Source: Cryptomeria japonica (Eukaryota; Streptophyta; Pinopsida; Cupressales; Cupressaceae). From it: a DNA stretch of 64,000 bases. Shown here in pieces: positions 24,812 to 37,090 of the stretch (position 1 is its first letter; each line of letters starts with the position of its first letter). Both the position numbers and the translations under genes were made by a program. Location of the stretch: positions 380,701,179 through 380,765,178 of the forward strand of contig NC_081407.1 of assembly GCF_030272615.1 (NCBI RefSeq), written 5' to 3'. The notes below the pieces were generated by a model. It did no database searches. It saw nothing but the letters and a program-made list of their open reading frames with translations, and had not been told where the DNA came from.

Positions 24812-25066
24812 CCGCGTCTACGTCGGTGCCAGGCGCGTCTGTGTCCAATAGGCACGTTTGTGTCGGTGCCAGGAACGTCTGTGTCTGGAACCGCGTTTGT
24901 GCTTGATGCGGGCGCATCTACGTCCTGTAGGGGCATTTGTGTGCCAAAGTCGCGTTTGTGAATAGTTTAGGCATGTTTGTGTCAAACAGGCGCGTTTGCA
25001 TTGTTTAGGTGTGCTTATGCAGTCTATAGGCGCGTTTGTGAGTTAAAAGCGCGTATATGTCAGAAA
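24812..25066 (+). repeat. Array of about 13 degenerate GGCGCGTTTGTGTC units, period 19-21 bp
   Basis: Unit starts near 24812, 24832, 24851, 24872, 24891, 24910, 24931, 24950, 24970, 24989, 25008, 25029 and 25048. The conserved part is (G/C)GCGT(C/T)TGTGTC; the following 6-8 bases vary. The same unit appears, reverse complemented, at 37091-37250 and 38455-38692 in the gag leader. Confidence 0.85.
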
Positions 25067-25091
25067 ATGCAAGGTTCTGTCTTCTAGGTCA

Positions 25092-25468
25092 AATCGACAG
25101 TTCTGTGATGAACATACGCTGTCGATTGGATAAGTTGCTGAGAGGATACACTCAAGCAAGTCCTCTAGGAAGACTAGGATAGATCAAGGCACTTTGTGAT
25201 GAACAGGGAGCACTAAGATAGAGTACTTTGTGATGAACAGGGAGTACCCAAAGTATGAGCAGCACTTTGTGATGAACAGGGAGTGCAAAAGGTGAATAAC
25301 ACTTTGTGATGAATAGGGAATGTCACACACGTAGTACTTTGTGATGAACAGGGAGCACTACTAGGATAAATAGCAACACTTTGTGATGAACAGTGAGTGT
25401 CACTAGGATAGATAACCATATGCATTTAGATAGCAAGTAACATGTTGTGATGAACAGGGAATGCCATG
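25092..25468 (+). repeat. Array of eight hairpin units with constant apex TGTGATGAACA
   Basis: Hairpins at 25092-25127, 25189-25213, 25223-25247, 25262-25286, 25299-25323, 25331-25361, 25376-25400 and 25441-25468. The apical part is T(G)T-GATGA-ACA, then GGG. Stems differ but pair: AATCGACAG with CTGTCGATT, GTACT with AGTAC, GCACT with AGTGC, ACACT with AGTGT, GTAGTACT with AGCACTAC (one mismatch). In the fifth unit ACA is ATA, which still pairs through a G-T wobble. Spacing is 24-65 bases. Confidence 0.85.
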
Positions 25469-27550
25469 AGGACTTACATGATTTGATTGTCTGACTGCAG
25501 GAGTATTTGCCTATGCTAGAGTCACAGGAGAGATTCTCGTCCACACAGAGGTTGCGACCGGAGTTGTCGTTTCAGGATAGAGCTACCATTGAGGAGATGG
25601 GATTGAGACACGTATTATATGTGCCTGAGTTTCGGGCAAACATGGGTTTGTTGACTGCGCTGGCCGAGAGATGGCATTCAGAGACATGTACATTCCATTT
25701 GCCGATGGGGGAGATGACAGTGACCCTCGAGGATGTTTACAGGATCCTACATATACCGATCGATGGAGAGCTGATTCCATATGATCGCGATGGAGACAGA
25801 GAGGCTTTGAGACGGGTGTTCCAGGATCCCGGCCTAGAGATGAGAGCAAGACATGTGGCATGGGACACCATGACCGCGACAGGGTTAGTCTTTCCAGCTG
25901 TGATCAGAGGAGCTATCAGTGGGTTCCTATGTCCGGACAGAGCGACATGGGGGTTGGCAGTGGGCTGGGGAGGAGCACTGGAGATATTGGTGACTCAGCA
26001 CACCAGATATGCGTGGGGTCCATGTGTGTTGGCCCACCTGTATTATGAGCTTCACCAGTTTATCTACCATGGATCAGTGGGACTGGGTTGTGGAGTGACA
26101 CTATTGCAGGTGTGGGCATACGAGCATCTGCCTATCACACGGCCGATACACTTCAGAGGCAGGGGTCATGGACGGAGCTTTGTTCATTTGTATGATATGA
26201 TCACTTCACAGCCTCGAATTGGCAGGTTAGAGCATTGGCGGCGAGTGATAGATGACATTGATGTCATCATCTGGAGGCCGTATCTAGGATGCGAGGAGTG
26301 GGAGGATGACACAGTGGAGCTGCCTTACACCTTCCGAAGCAAGTATCTGATTGGGCGTACGCCCTATATATTGGAGAGACAGCTGGTAGACAGAGTATGC
26401 AGATAGTATGGCAGGATCCAGAGGATGCCACGAGGCTCGGGTATGTATGCCCGCACAGTGAGGGATCAGGCGTAGTTCGGGCCATTGTTGTCATACGATC
26501 AGGCAGTTACACAGCTGGCAGAGATGGTGCCCCTACCTTGGGATATGTGGCTAGAGATTGAGGATGCAGGTATGGATGCAGAGTACTCCGCATATTGGGC
26601 AGAGCATCCGTTCCCACGACTGACAGATCCAGGGGAGCTACTGGAGGGAGAGGTAGGAGGAGATGACGATGATGATGGTGGAGGTGATGGAGGCAGAGGC
26701 CGACGGAGGCGGAGGGGAGTAGTTGGGGAGAGGAGGGTGGCACCTCAGAGGGAGGGTGGACAGGAGGGACAGGCCCAGGTGGTGAGGGGTCGCGGTGGAT
26801 TGCCCCTACAGGTACCAGCAGCACAGGGTCCTAGAGCATAGGGACAGAGACAGGGACAGGTGCAGAGACAGAGACAGGTACAGGTACCTAGGCATGCACA
26901 GAGACAGATACCCGTTTAGGCACCAGCACAGGTACAGGGACATGCACAGGGGCAGGTACAGGGGCAGGCACCCATAGAGGGAGAGCCACAGGCAGAGGCA
27001 GAGGGTGGGGATCCAGAGGAGGATGAGCTGATTGAACTCAGGGAGATCTACCAGGGCCAGGCAGATGAGATCCAAGATCTGGAGCGGGAGAGGGACTGAC
27101 TCAGGACCAGGCTCAGGGATACTGAGCGGGAGAGGGATTAGGCGATTCAGCGCTACACTAAGGCTGAGACAGCGCTGAGGGCAAGGAGGCAGGCGACAGA
27201 GGATGCAGGAGCAGGCTACGCATATGTCCTGCAAGCTGGAGAGGAGATCGCCTACTGGAGGGACCTGTATTATGGTGTCGTGCTAGCAGATCAGCGGGCG
27301 AGGAGTTTCCATAGACCATCACAGACAGCGACGGCTATGGGAGGGAACCGGAGGAGATAGGCATCGAGTGGTGGGGTCATGGGTCCTCCACCACCACCAG
27401 ATAGGTAGGGTGATCCTGGAGCGGGTCCTTCTAGGGCTCAAACTCCGTCGAGGCCAGGCGGCTCCGAGGGAGGGAGTTCATCATAGCCATAGAGGGCTCC
27501 CTTGTATCAGTATTTGTACCATTTTTGTATTGTAGACACCTGCGGGTGAT

Positions 27551-29088
27551 TTTGTAGCCATATGATTTTTTTGACATCATTGTATCATGACACATTTGAT
27601 TATATATGAGAGATGATTTATTTTTGCAGCAGCTATATGCATGTGTACCTATGTGATGAGATGTTCTTGTGATGCTTATAATATGGATGCAAATATGTGA
27701 TGCCAATGTGAATGTATGTAATGCAGATGAATATGATAATGCAAATGGAAATGGTGCTAACAGGTGTTGTGTGCAGGATGTGATGCATTTGTGATATCTA
27801 TATGTATGTATGAAATGCTTATATGTGGTAATGCAGGTGCAAACTACATGAAATGCAAATGTTTTTGGTGTGTCATTATACTCAGTCATGCGATAGCGGG
27901 CTACGTGGACTCAAGAAGGACGATGGAAGTCAATCAAGAAAGGGGGATGAAAGACAGAAGATATGAACATGAAAGAGCTTCTTGTGCGTTATCATCATTG
28001 AGCTTATTATGGCAAGTAGGTTATGACAATCGAGGCATATATTCGACCCAGAAAGTCATTGTACCTGTTTGCATGGAGATAAGATGGTCACAAACAAGGA
28101 ATGCCCCAGTTCATACTAGACTCACAGTGTCCTCATATCCTTGGACAAGTCATAGCATTACTAAGAGACAATCCACAGACAGCAAATGCAAATAGGTGAT
28201 GATACTCCATCCTCGCCTTTCTAGTCAAAGACATCCTGGAGATAAAATCTCTAGTCAAAGACATCCTAGAAAAGCTAAAAGACATGTCACCAAAAAATAA
28301 AATCAAAAGAAAATCAAGACTCGACACCAACATCCACTGTAGTCCTCAAGTTTAGTGTCCCTTGTCACTTGTATAAGTCGTATTTGATTGTGGTCAAAAG
28401 GATAGATAGCACTGAACCATAATGTTGTCTGAGTCTGTTGAAAGATTTGATTTTGTTGAAGCTCATTATTGTTGCTGTGTCTCATCTGAAACTGACTGAA
28501 TCCATGAAACTGATATTTTATTGTGGAGAAGACGAAACTTTATTGCGGATATGTGATGCAAATGTTGCTTTATTGCGGATTGTGCGCGAATAAACTGCTG
28601 GAAGAAACTATGCTCCTCGAAACATGTGATGTTCTCAGCTCCACACCCATCACTAGACATTGGATTTGCCTTAGCCACAGATAGGATCTGATTTATTATG
28701 GATGGAAAGGGAGTGAAAAAGGGGGTTTATTATGAATGGCTAACCAATCTTAAGCAGATCAATAACAAGCCATGATGGGAATGGGTAATTTTATTGTGAA
28801 TGAATAGGTTGTGAGTGTGTGCAATGTGAAAGGATGAAAGTGAATCCTGAAGGAGGGAGGAGCAATGTCTCTACACATGGCGCTGGTGACCCAGTTTTCA
28901 CCATGATACTTGCCCAGGGCGCCATCGAAGTGGTTTTCACCGTTGGACAAAATTATTTCTCTTTACTTTTTTTGGATTTTTAAATTTTTTTGTGTCACAA
29001 GGCGCCTGTTTGCCAGGTTTTCACCAAGTAACGATTTTTTTGTTTTTAATTTTTTTTTGTATTTTTGAAATTAGGATATTCTGGAGAG
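27551..29088. other. Convergent non-coding region between the PMD gene and pol of element A
   Basis: Holds the 3' ends of both transcription units and no domain. Repeated ATG-rich words (27640-27860) and several copies of GGTTTTCACC (28890-29025) are visible. Short ORFs here show no family features. Confidence 0.5.
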
Positions 29089-32000
29089 CTATGTGTAGAA
29101 TCGGCGAAGGTGCATGCTATTAATAGGATCCTCCAAAGGTTCACCTTCTGTAGTTGAGAGTTGATATGCACTAGATCCATAGGCTGCTGTAATGATGTAA
29201 GGACCAAGCCAGTTTGGTTCGAACTTGCCCTTCTTCTCTCTATCTTGCTGATTTTTGGGATTTTCTCTGAGAACTAAGTCACCTACCTCAAATGTGCGAG
29301 GCTTGACTTTGTGATTGTAGCTACAACTCATTCATTGTTGGTAAGCCTTGAGATGATTAAAAGCAGTTTGTCTCCATTCATCCAGTAGTTCTAGTTCTTG
29401 TAAGCGAGAGACCCTGTAATCTTCATTGTTGATGATGTTTTGCAAAGAGACCCATAAAGAAGGTAACTTGACCTCAATAGGCAAGATGGCTTCAGCACCA
29501 TAGACAAGTGAGTAGGGTGTAGCTCCTGTAGGTGTGCAGACACTTGTGCGGTAGGCCCAAAGTGCAGGATTGAGTTGGATATGCTAGTTACGGCCAGCGT
29601 CGTCGACTGTCTTTTTGAGGATTTTAAGAATTGTTTTATTAGACGCCTCAGCTTGGCCATTACCTTGGGCGTAATATGGTGTGGAGAAACGATGGGAAAT
29701 ATGGAAGCGATCACAGAGTTCACGAACATCCTGATTTTTGAAGGGATGCCCGTTATCAGTAATAATGGAATTAGGAATACCATATCGGCAAATGATGTAG
29801 TTAAGGATGAAAGCAGCAATTTGTTTTCCAGTGACTTGTGTGAGAGGCACGGCTTCAATCCACTTTGTGAAATACTTTGTGGCTGTGATAATGAATTTAT
29901 GTCCATTGGAAGAAGGAGGGTGAATCTTGTCTATGAGATCGAGTCCCCACTAACAAAAGGGCCAAGGAGACGCCAGTGGTTGTACTTCTTGTGCTGGTGC
30001 ATGTATGAGGTCTCCATGAATTTGACATTGCTTACATTTCTTGACAAACTGATATGAGTCTTTTTCCATATTGGGCCAGTAATATCCAGTCCTAATGAGT
30101 TTCTTGGCCAAGGTAGGACCACTAGTATGCGGACCACATATCCCTTCGTGCACTTCACGTAACACAATCTGAGCTTCGTCTCTTTCTAAACATCTAAGAA
30201 GAGTGCCATCTAGACCTCGTCGGTATAGGATATCAGCTAAAATGACATATCGAGAGGATTGGCGAATGAAAGTGCGGCGTTGGTTGTTTGATAGATCAGG
30301 AGGTAAGATATTGTCACGAAGATATGTGAATATGGAACCATATAACTGGGATTCAAGACCAACAATGCATATCATTTTAGTAGGAGTGATCTCATATGAA
30401 GGAACCAACAAGTTGTCTACCAGAAACTCATAGCAGGTTTCATTTTGAGGCAGGTCAATTAGTGAAGCAATTGTAGCCATGGCATCTGCAGCGCGATTCT
30501 GCTCTCTTGGTATCTGCTCAAAATCTATCTTTGTGAAGTGTTGTTTCAAATCATCTACCAGTTGCTTGTAAGGCATTAATTTTTCATTTTTTGTTTGGTA
30601 ATCGTCAGTTGCTTGACAGATAACAAGTTGAGAATCCCCAAAAACACGAAGTTCCTAGATCTTCCATTGAACTACAATTCGTAATCCAGTTGTTAATGCC
30701 TCATATTCCGCTATATTGTTAGTGCAAGGAAATGATAAGCGGTATGATTTTGGTATAGAATCGCCTTGAGGTGTTATAAAGAGAATACCAGCTCCTGCCC
30801 CATGCTGTGTGTATGAGCCGTCAAAGTACAGTTGCCATGGCTTTGCATGTGATATTGTTAAAATGGATTCATCGGGAAATTCTGAATTTAGAGGAACATC
30901 ATCTATCATGGGAGCATCTGCTAATTGATCCGCGATTGCTTTTCCTTTTATTGCTTTTCTATCTACATACTCGATGTCGAATTCACTAAGGATCATTACC
31001 CACTTGGCTAGTCGCCCAGTGAGTGTAGCTTTGTTGAGAAGATATTTTAATGGATCAATTCTTGCAATCAACTTGGTCTTGTGAGTGAGCATATAATGTC
31101 GTAATTTCTGTGAAGCAAAGACTACAGCGAGACATGTATGCTCGATTGGTGTGTAGTTTAGCTCATATCCCACCAATGTGCGACTGATATAGTATACTGC
31201 TTTTTCCTTATCGTCAGCTATTTGTTGTGCTAGGAGTGCCCCCAGTGCTGTTGGAGTAGCTGATATGTATAGTAGCAAAGGTTGATCTGGAATTGGTGGC
31301 ATCAAAACTGGCGGATTCAAAAGATAATCTTTGAGCGTCTGAAAAGCTTGTTGACAGTTATCATCCCATTTGAACTTGATGTTTTTATGTAGCAGGTGCT
31401 GAAAAGGATTACACTTATCTGCAAGTTGTGCTATGAATCTTCGTATAGACTGGAGTCTCCCTTGTAAGGATCGAAGTTGACTGATATTTCTGGGTGGCGG
31501 CATGTCCAGGATAGCTTTGACTTTTGCTGGATCGGCTTCGATTCCTCTTTTGGACACAATGAATCCTAGGAGCTTCCCGGAGGTTACTCCAAAGACACAT
31601 TTATTGGGGTTTAATCTTACCTTATATTTTTCCAGCCGATCAAAGACGACTAAAAGTATGTCCAAATGTGTATCTTTGTCTATTGATTTACCCAAGAGAT
31701 CATCAACGTAATCTTCCACGGTTATGTGCATGAGATCGTGAAAGATAGTGGTCATTGCTCTTTGATATGTAGCACCTGCATTTTTCAGCCCAAAGGGCAT
31801 GACATTCCAACAGAAAGTTCCCCACAGACAAGTGAATGATGTTTTGTGTTGATCCTTGGGTGCAATCCTGATTTGATTATAACCAGAAAATCCATCCATT
31901 AAAGATAACATTTCGTGACCTGCTGTGAGATCAACGATCAAGTCGATATTTGGCAATGGGAAGTCATCTTTCAGACAAGATTTGTTAATGTCTCTGAAAT

Positions 32001-32880
32001 CTGTACATATTCTGATGTTGCGATCTGGTTTACTGACAGGTACTAAATTGGATATCCATTCGGGATAATCAATTGGGTGTATGAATCCGACATCCAATAA
32101 TTTCTCTAGTTCTGCTTTGACTAGTAATGCCACTTGTGGATGCATTTTTCTCAATTTCTGTTTCACTGGCTTTGCCCCCGGTTTGACTGTCAAATGATGC
32201 ATAACCAAATCCGGATCTAGTCCAGGCATATCAGCATATGACCATGCAAAGTTGATTTGTCGTTCTTTGAAGAAGCTTATGAATTTTGATTTTTCAGACT
32301 CTGTCAATGATTGAGCCAGGAATATGTTGTGTGGAACCTCTTCTGTACCAATATTCATTTTGATAGTCTCCTCTACCAACATGGATGATTTTTCCTCATA
32401 TGATGTTGGGAGAATGTCGAGCCTTCCATCTTCGGGTGCCTCAGAGAGGTTTTCGCCCTCAGATACGTCCTTTCTTTTTACTTTTTTGGGATCAGATAGC
32501 GCCACAGTGTGGTTTTCGCCATAAGATCCTTGTTTTGTTCTTATTTTCACATTTTTGCGACTGGAAGGTCCGATACCCTCACCGAAATATGCCATGTTGT
32601 TGAGTTCTATGGTGTATCCTGCTTTGTGGTCCCCAGGGGGAAGATCATCTCGTATGCCAAGATAGTCAATAATAGCTTCATCATTTTGAAATGTATCAAA
32701 TTGTGCTGGTCCTTCATAATCCCAGTCAATGAGTTGGGGGTGAACAAGGGGAAGGCCTTTAATGTTTTCGGAGTTTGCAGGGCTAAGAGTGAAGATGTGG
32801 TTATATTCGGGTATATCGAGGCAATCGTCGAGGTCATCGATGGCACTCTCCTCATCAGTTTCGATCGCAAGCGAATCCAA
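29089..32880 (-). pseudogene. pol of element A: RT, RNase H, archaeal-type RNase H, integrase
   Basis: ATG at 32880; one frame to 29089 with in-frame stops at 30655, 29950, 29584 and about 29332, each explained by a transition. RT: residues about 240-440, with YVDD at 391-394 and LMDGFSGYNQI before it. First RNase H: about 505-640; the expected first Asp is replaced (LLLYISATPTALGALL), as known for the Tat lineage. Second, archaeal-type RNase H begins WQLYFDGSYT (682-691), with NNIAEYEAL. Integrase: H-H-C-C zinc binding (VHEGICGPHTSGP ... CKQCQIHGD), DDE core with WGLDLI, IITDNGHPFKN and GQAEASNKTI, then a C-terminal GPYII module. Residues before 180 form an acidic linker. These enzymes copy the RNA and insert the cDNA. 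Upstream protease is in another frame. Confidence 0.93.
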
Positions 32881-32945
32881 ATTGTCCCTTCTGGGACAGG
32901 TGTCCTCATCCTATGTGATTTCGACCTATAACTTTGAAATGAAGA

Positions 32946-34050
32946 CTATGCGGAATCCTTATGGGTTGTTTCTTGACCAACTCTGAACCTTTTATAAAAT
33001 TCATCTTCTTCTATGGGTTCATCTGGTTCTCTGAATGTCTCGATGAGCTCATAGTCACTGGAGGATTTGTCTGAACCCCATTCCCATTCATTGGAATCTG
33101 TGGAATAGTAATCCTCTTGTCGAACTTTGGCAATTTTGATTTGTGATGTCCCTTTTGTCCTTTTAGTATGGATCTTGGAAGTCAGAAAACCAAGTCCCTT
33201 TGAGCATTCTCTTTTTACAGTCAATTCAGGTTGTAAGGGCTCCATGATGCCTTCTTTGCGTAACCCAAGAGGGCTTTTTCCATCATACCCAAATCTTTGG
33301 AGAATCTTGTAGCCTTTGCCATATTTCTCACAGGGTATATTGATCTGATCTTGTGTGTCCTCTTCAATGTCTCTGTAAAGCATTTTGTATAAATCTTCCT
33401 CTTCTAGTTCGCCCCATCTTTGAAAGGTAGTAGGATCCCATTTGAGTATCATGATGGATATTTGCTTGTTAGGATGTGGCCTTCCATATTCTTTTGGAGA
33501 GCTCATGACTTGTCGTAAATTCATTGTCTGATTTAAAGTGTATTCTCCCATGCCTTTGTCTTGAAATTTGCCTTTAAGTTCACCTTGTTTTGATGTCGAA
33601 GGTTTTAATGACTCAAGGTCAATGTATGCCGAAGAAAGAACAGCCTCACGATTACTGGGAATGATAGTCTCAGTATGTGATCTCAAGTTATTGCAATATA
33701 TGAACAGATTAGGATCACCATTAACTGTTACCTCGACTCCATTATGAGGAAACTTAATGCATTGATGATATGTCGATGGGACTGCCCTCATTTCATGAAT
33801 CCAAGGACATCCTAGCAATATATTATACGTGAGATCCAGATCTAGGACTTGACAAACCACATCCTTTGTAACTGGCCCAATTCTTAGAGGTAAGGTGACT
33901 GTGCCCTTGGATGAACGCTCTTCATCGTCATATGCCTTGATGGTGATTTGATTTGTAGAATTCACAGCTTTATCAGAATATCCCAATTGTTTAATGGTGC
34001 TCAATGTACAAATGTTTAGACCTGCTCCTCCATCTATCAGGACTCGCTTT
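32946..34050 (-). pseudogene. Protease region of element A
   Basis: Same frame as gag, after a stop (TGA at about 34051). Active-site region VLIDGGAGLNICTL: the catalytic Asp is present, followed by GG rather than the usual S/T-G. Then a retropepsin-type beta region with YNILLGCPWIHEM. The C-terminal 200 residues contain a G-patch-like stretch (GKGYKILQRFGYDGKSPLG) and an acidic tail. A frame change near 32900 separates it from pol. Protease would cut the Gag-Pol polyprotein. Confidence 0.8.
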
Positions 34051-34052
34051 AT

Positions 34053-36599
34053 TCAATGTTTGTGTATGAAGGCTTCAACATGTAAAAGTGCATTATGAGG
34101 CTGACTTACGGAGGCGTCATTGGCTTCTGTGAATGTAAGGGAATGTGGAATGGAAAGGTATCCCACCATGGCTTGTAACTGGTCCACGTTCAGATCAGTA
34201 GGAACAGCCGTATCTCTCAAGATTTTGTCAAGAATAGCTTTATGAGCGGGGGATATGCGTAAGAGCTCAAGGATGGAGATGAGCGCGGGTGTCTTCCCTA
34301 GTTGTTCTACAAGGTCATACTCAGGCTTGGTTGATGAAGAATTGGTATTTTTAGTAGAGGCACCTGGCAATGTAATTTTACCTCGACGAGTTGTAACATG
34401 ACATTCAGAGGTAGATTCGGACGAAGATCCCACACCTCTTAGGACAATCTTGGGTCGCTGAGGAGGATTCTCAGGATTTTTGTTCTTGATGGTAATAGTA
34501 GAGATATGATTGTCCATTGAGATGTGATTGATAGTTGAATCATAGTTGTAAGGTGCTCTAGTATAGTTGGCTTGATCATCTGTGACTTTGGCTTTTCCTT
34601 TGTCATGCTTTGGGAATGGTTCTTTAAACATCTCATGTTCTTGATTGGAGGAATGTCCCTCAATCTCAATGTCACCTCTATCAATAAGATCTTGCACAAT
34701 GTTCTTCAGTCGATGGCACTTACCTGTCTTATGACCCTTGCTCTTATGAAATTCACAATACTCATCATCATTCCACCAATTTGGTTTGACCTTTGGTTCA
34801 TATGGAGGAAAATCTAGAACTGTGATCACTTTATTTGTTACAAGCTTTTTGAAGACTGATTCAAGTGGTTCTCCCAATGGGGTGTACTTCCTTCGTGGTC
34901 TAGAAGTTGTTTGAGTATTCACTTGATTGTTTGTAGAACTTGATCCCGAAAAGATGAACTTGGGTCTCACTGTATTGGCATCAACAACACCATCATTGAC
35001 TGTATTCTTGTTTTTATTCCAAAATCTTGGCTTGTCTTTTCCTTTAAAGTCATCTTTGGTCTCTTTGAATATCTTAATGACTCCTTGCTCAATTAAGACC
35101 TTTTCTATTGCTAAGCCCTTTTCAATAACATCCTTGAAGGTAGACAAACAAGCTTTCCTTAGATCATAGCCAATATCCTTGTTAACGTTTTGAGTGAACA
35201 TTTCTACCATTTGTTTTTGTGGGATCTCGCAAGAGCATCTGCTAGCTAGATTTCTCCATCTTTGTAAAAATGACGCAAAAGATTCTCCTTCCTTTTGCTT
35301 AGTATTGCACAAAGTAGTGACTGAGATATCTGTTTCTATATTGTAGGAGAAATGTTGAATAAATGCCTCTGCTAAGTCACCCCATGACTTAATACCAGGA
35401 GGTAATTGAGAAAACCATTCCATAGCTTGATCGCCTAAGCTTTGCGGGAACAACCTCATCAAATATGTTTCTTCTGCCGCTACCTCAATGCAGGCTGTGA
35501 AAAATTATCGTATGTGTGCCTTGGGGTCTCCCTTTCCTCTGTACTTGTCAAATTTTGGCGTCACAAAGTGTGCAGGAAATGGAGGCATTGGGATGCTCTT
35601 ATCAAATGGATAAGGACATATGTCTCTCATAGTGTATGTTGGTTTTGGTGTACTCATGTCCTCCATTTTCTTTTGTAGATCTCTGATTTGTTGCTCCAAA
35701 GTATTCTTAGGTGGCGATCTATTTCTTGTAGCATACCCCGTGTTTGAGATACCAATTTGAGGAGGAGCTTGTTGCATGTATGGATGATACTGATCATAGA
35801 CATGTTCATATGGAGGAGGTCTATATTGATGCGGCATATAGGGAGCACTTGGCATAGCTTCATGTTGAGGAACCCCATATCTATTTTGTGCATGTATACC
35901 ATATTTTATAGGCATTTCATTTTCTATTGTGTTGCCCCCAAATTTGACATGAGGTTTCCTTATGTCCAAATTTTGAGCATGCCTTTGAATGTCCACTTGT
36001 TTTGATTGATCCATAGCTTGAGCATGTGATTGAGCATATCTATCTGCATAAGGCTTCCATAATGGTCTTCGAGGGTAAGTATCATATGTTTGACCCTGTG
36101 TATGTGGGATTTCTAGTTTTTGAAGCAAAGCTGATGGTGATTCAGGTACCATATGCGGTCCTCTATTTCCTCCACTATTGGGTCTCCTTTGATCCGTGTT
36201 GGAGTGAGTTTGTTGCGAGGGTCGGTTTTCCATAAGTTGAGACATGTCAAAGTCATGAGGTATTTTAGCTCCACTTTGTGCCATCATGTGTAGGAAGTAT
36301 TGTCTATCCCTCTTCATTATCTCTTCAACCAATCTATTGAAATGGGGATTCATTATGGATTCTTCTATATCTGCTGATTGTATTGAAAAGTTGTCCACAT
36401 TGTCATTGAGTGTAGCATTGTTCTTTGTAGTGTCTATGTTTTCCACATTGGGATTGTGTCTATAAACATCCATGTCCGGCAATGTAGTGTGCTCGGGATT
36501 GAAAAATAAATCATTGTCATACTCATAAGAACTCATGTTTGCGGACTCTTGAGCTTCTTTAGCTTGTCTCCTAGATTTTTGAAGGCGGGTTTCAACCAT
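34053..36599 (-). pseudogene. gag of element A
   Basis: Starts at ATG 36599 (MVETRLQKSRRQAKEAQES). An Asn/Gln/His/Pro-rich N-terminal half leads to a conserved entry KFDKYRGKGDPKAHIR, one TAA stop (about 35506, CAA expected), then the Gag core in the same frame: RLFPQSLGDQAMEWFSQLP, FIQHFSYN, QKEGESFASFLQRWRNLA. A Cys/His cluster CEFHKSKGHKTGKCHRL replaces the standard zinc knuckle. It forms the particle coat in intact elements. No start other than 36599 precedes the first conserved residues. Confidence 0.9.
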
Positions 36600-37090
36600 G
36601 AACTAGGTGTTTAACCAAGATGTGAGAGACTAGATGAAAAATGGAAAGAGTATGGAAGACCAAGAGTTGTATGGAGTGTAAATGAATTTTGAGGTGTACT
36701 TGCAATGTCCAAAGTGTAAGACCAAGTATGTAAGTAGTAGAGTAGGTGTGACTTCCAAAGAGATGATAGTTTCTCTTGATGAGGTAAGCTGACCTTGACT
36801 CTAAGTAAGACCAAATGAGACCCAAAGGTAAGAAACCTTGATGAGGGACCACTTAGCAAAGTGTAGTTGTATGTAGTATGTTGACAAAGTATGATGGGGA
36901 CAAGCAAGTGACCTTTTTGACTCAAGTTTAGACAAGTATGAATGTAAAATGAGATGTGAAGCAATGATGGACTGTATGAAACCCAAGGATAGGTTGAATG
37001 CTAGATGAAACCTGAAGAAACAACCTAGGAAGCTCAAGTATTCTGAAACTGATTTCCTTTGTTTGCTGGACTGTAAAAATTTTCAATTCT

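Larger units (their letters stand above)
24696..25500 (+). other. Predicted 805-bp intron of the PMD gene, containing two tandem arrays
   Basis: Donor CCG|GTAAGTACC matches the plant consensus fully; acceptor TTGATTGTCTGACTGCAG has a T-rich stretch. Both neighbouring exons are in phase 0. The intron is almost filled by the 20-bp array (24812-25066) and the hairpin array (25092-25468). Confidence 0.7.
24630..27550 (+). pseudogene. Antisense plant mobile domain (PMD) gene of element A, two exons
   Basis: Exon 1 is 24630-24695 (22 codons, ATG after GCAGCAGCG), ending CCG|GTAAGTACC. Exon 2 starts at 25501 after CTGACTGCAG and continues in phase; an in-frame TGA at 25492 means the frame upstream of 25501 is not coding unless spliced. 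Exon 2 residues 1-300 form a PMD: TCTFHLPMGEMTVTLEDVY, then RILHIPIDGE, a Trp/Gly-rich centre and PRIGRLEHWRRVIDDI. The rest is acidic/Gly-Arg-rich, Gln-rich, then a Glu/Arg coiled coil, ending near 27550. About ten in-frame stops (first at 26404) are nearly all TAG at Gln positions, so the copy is dead. PMD proteins such as Arabidopsis MAIN/MAIL1 act in nuclear silencing; the role in a retroelement is unknown. It runs convergent to pol. Confidence 0.8.

Noticed and set aside
25092-25468. CRISPR array
   Set aside because: Nuclear plant context, unequal spacing, stems vary with the flanks and no cas genes; hairpin array is the better reading.
26507-27234. Minus-strand ORFs of 105 and 142 codons
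   Set aside because: Complement of the Gln/Arg-rich PMD exon; Leu/Pro/Ser composition with no motif.
29391-29906. Minus-strand 171-codon ORF
   Set aside because: Out of frame with the integrase that occupies this interval on the same strand; Ser/Leu-rich with no motif.
32509-32931. Plus-strand 140-codon ORF
   Set aside because: Antisense shadow of the pol N-terminal linker.
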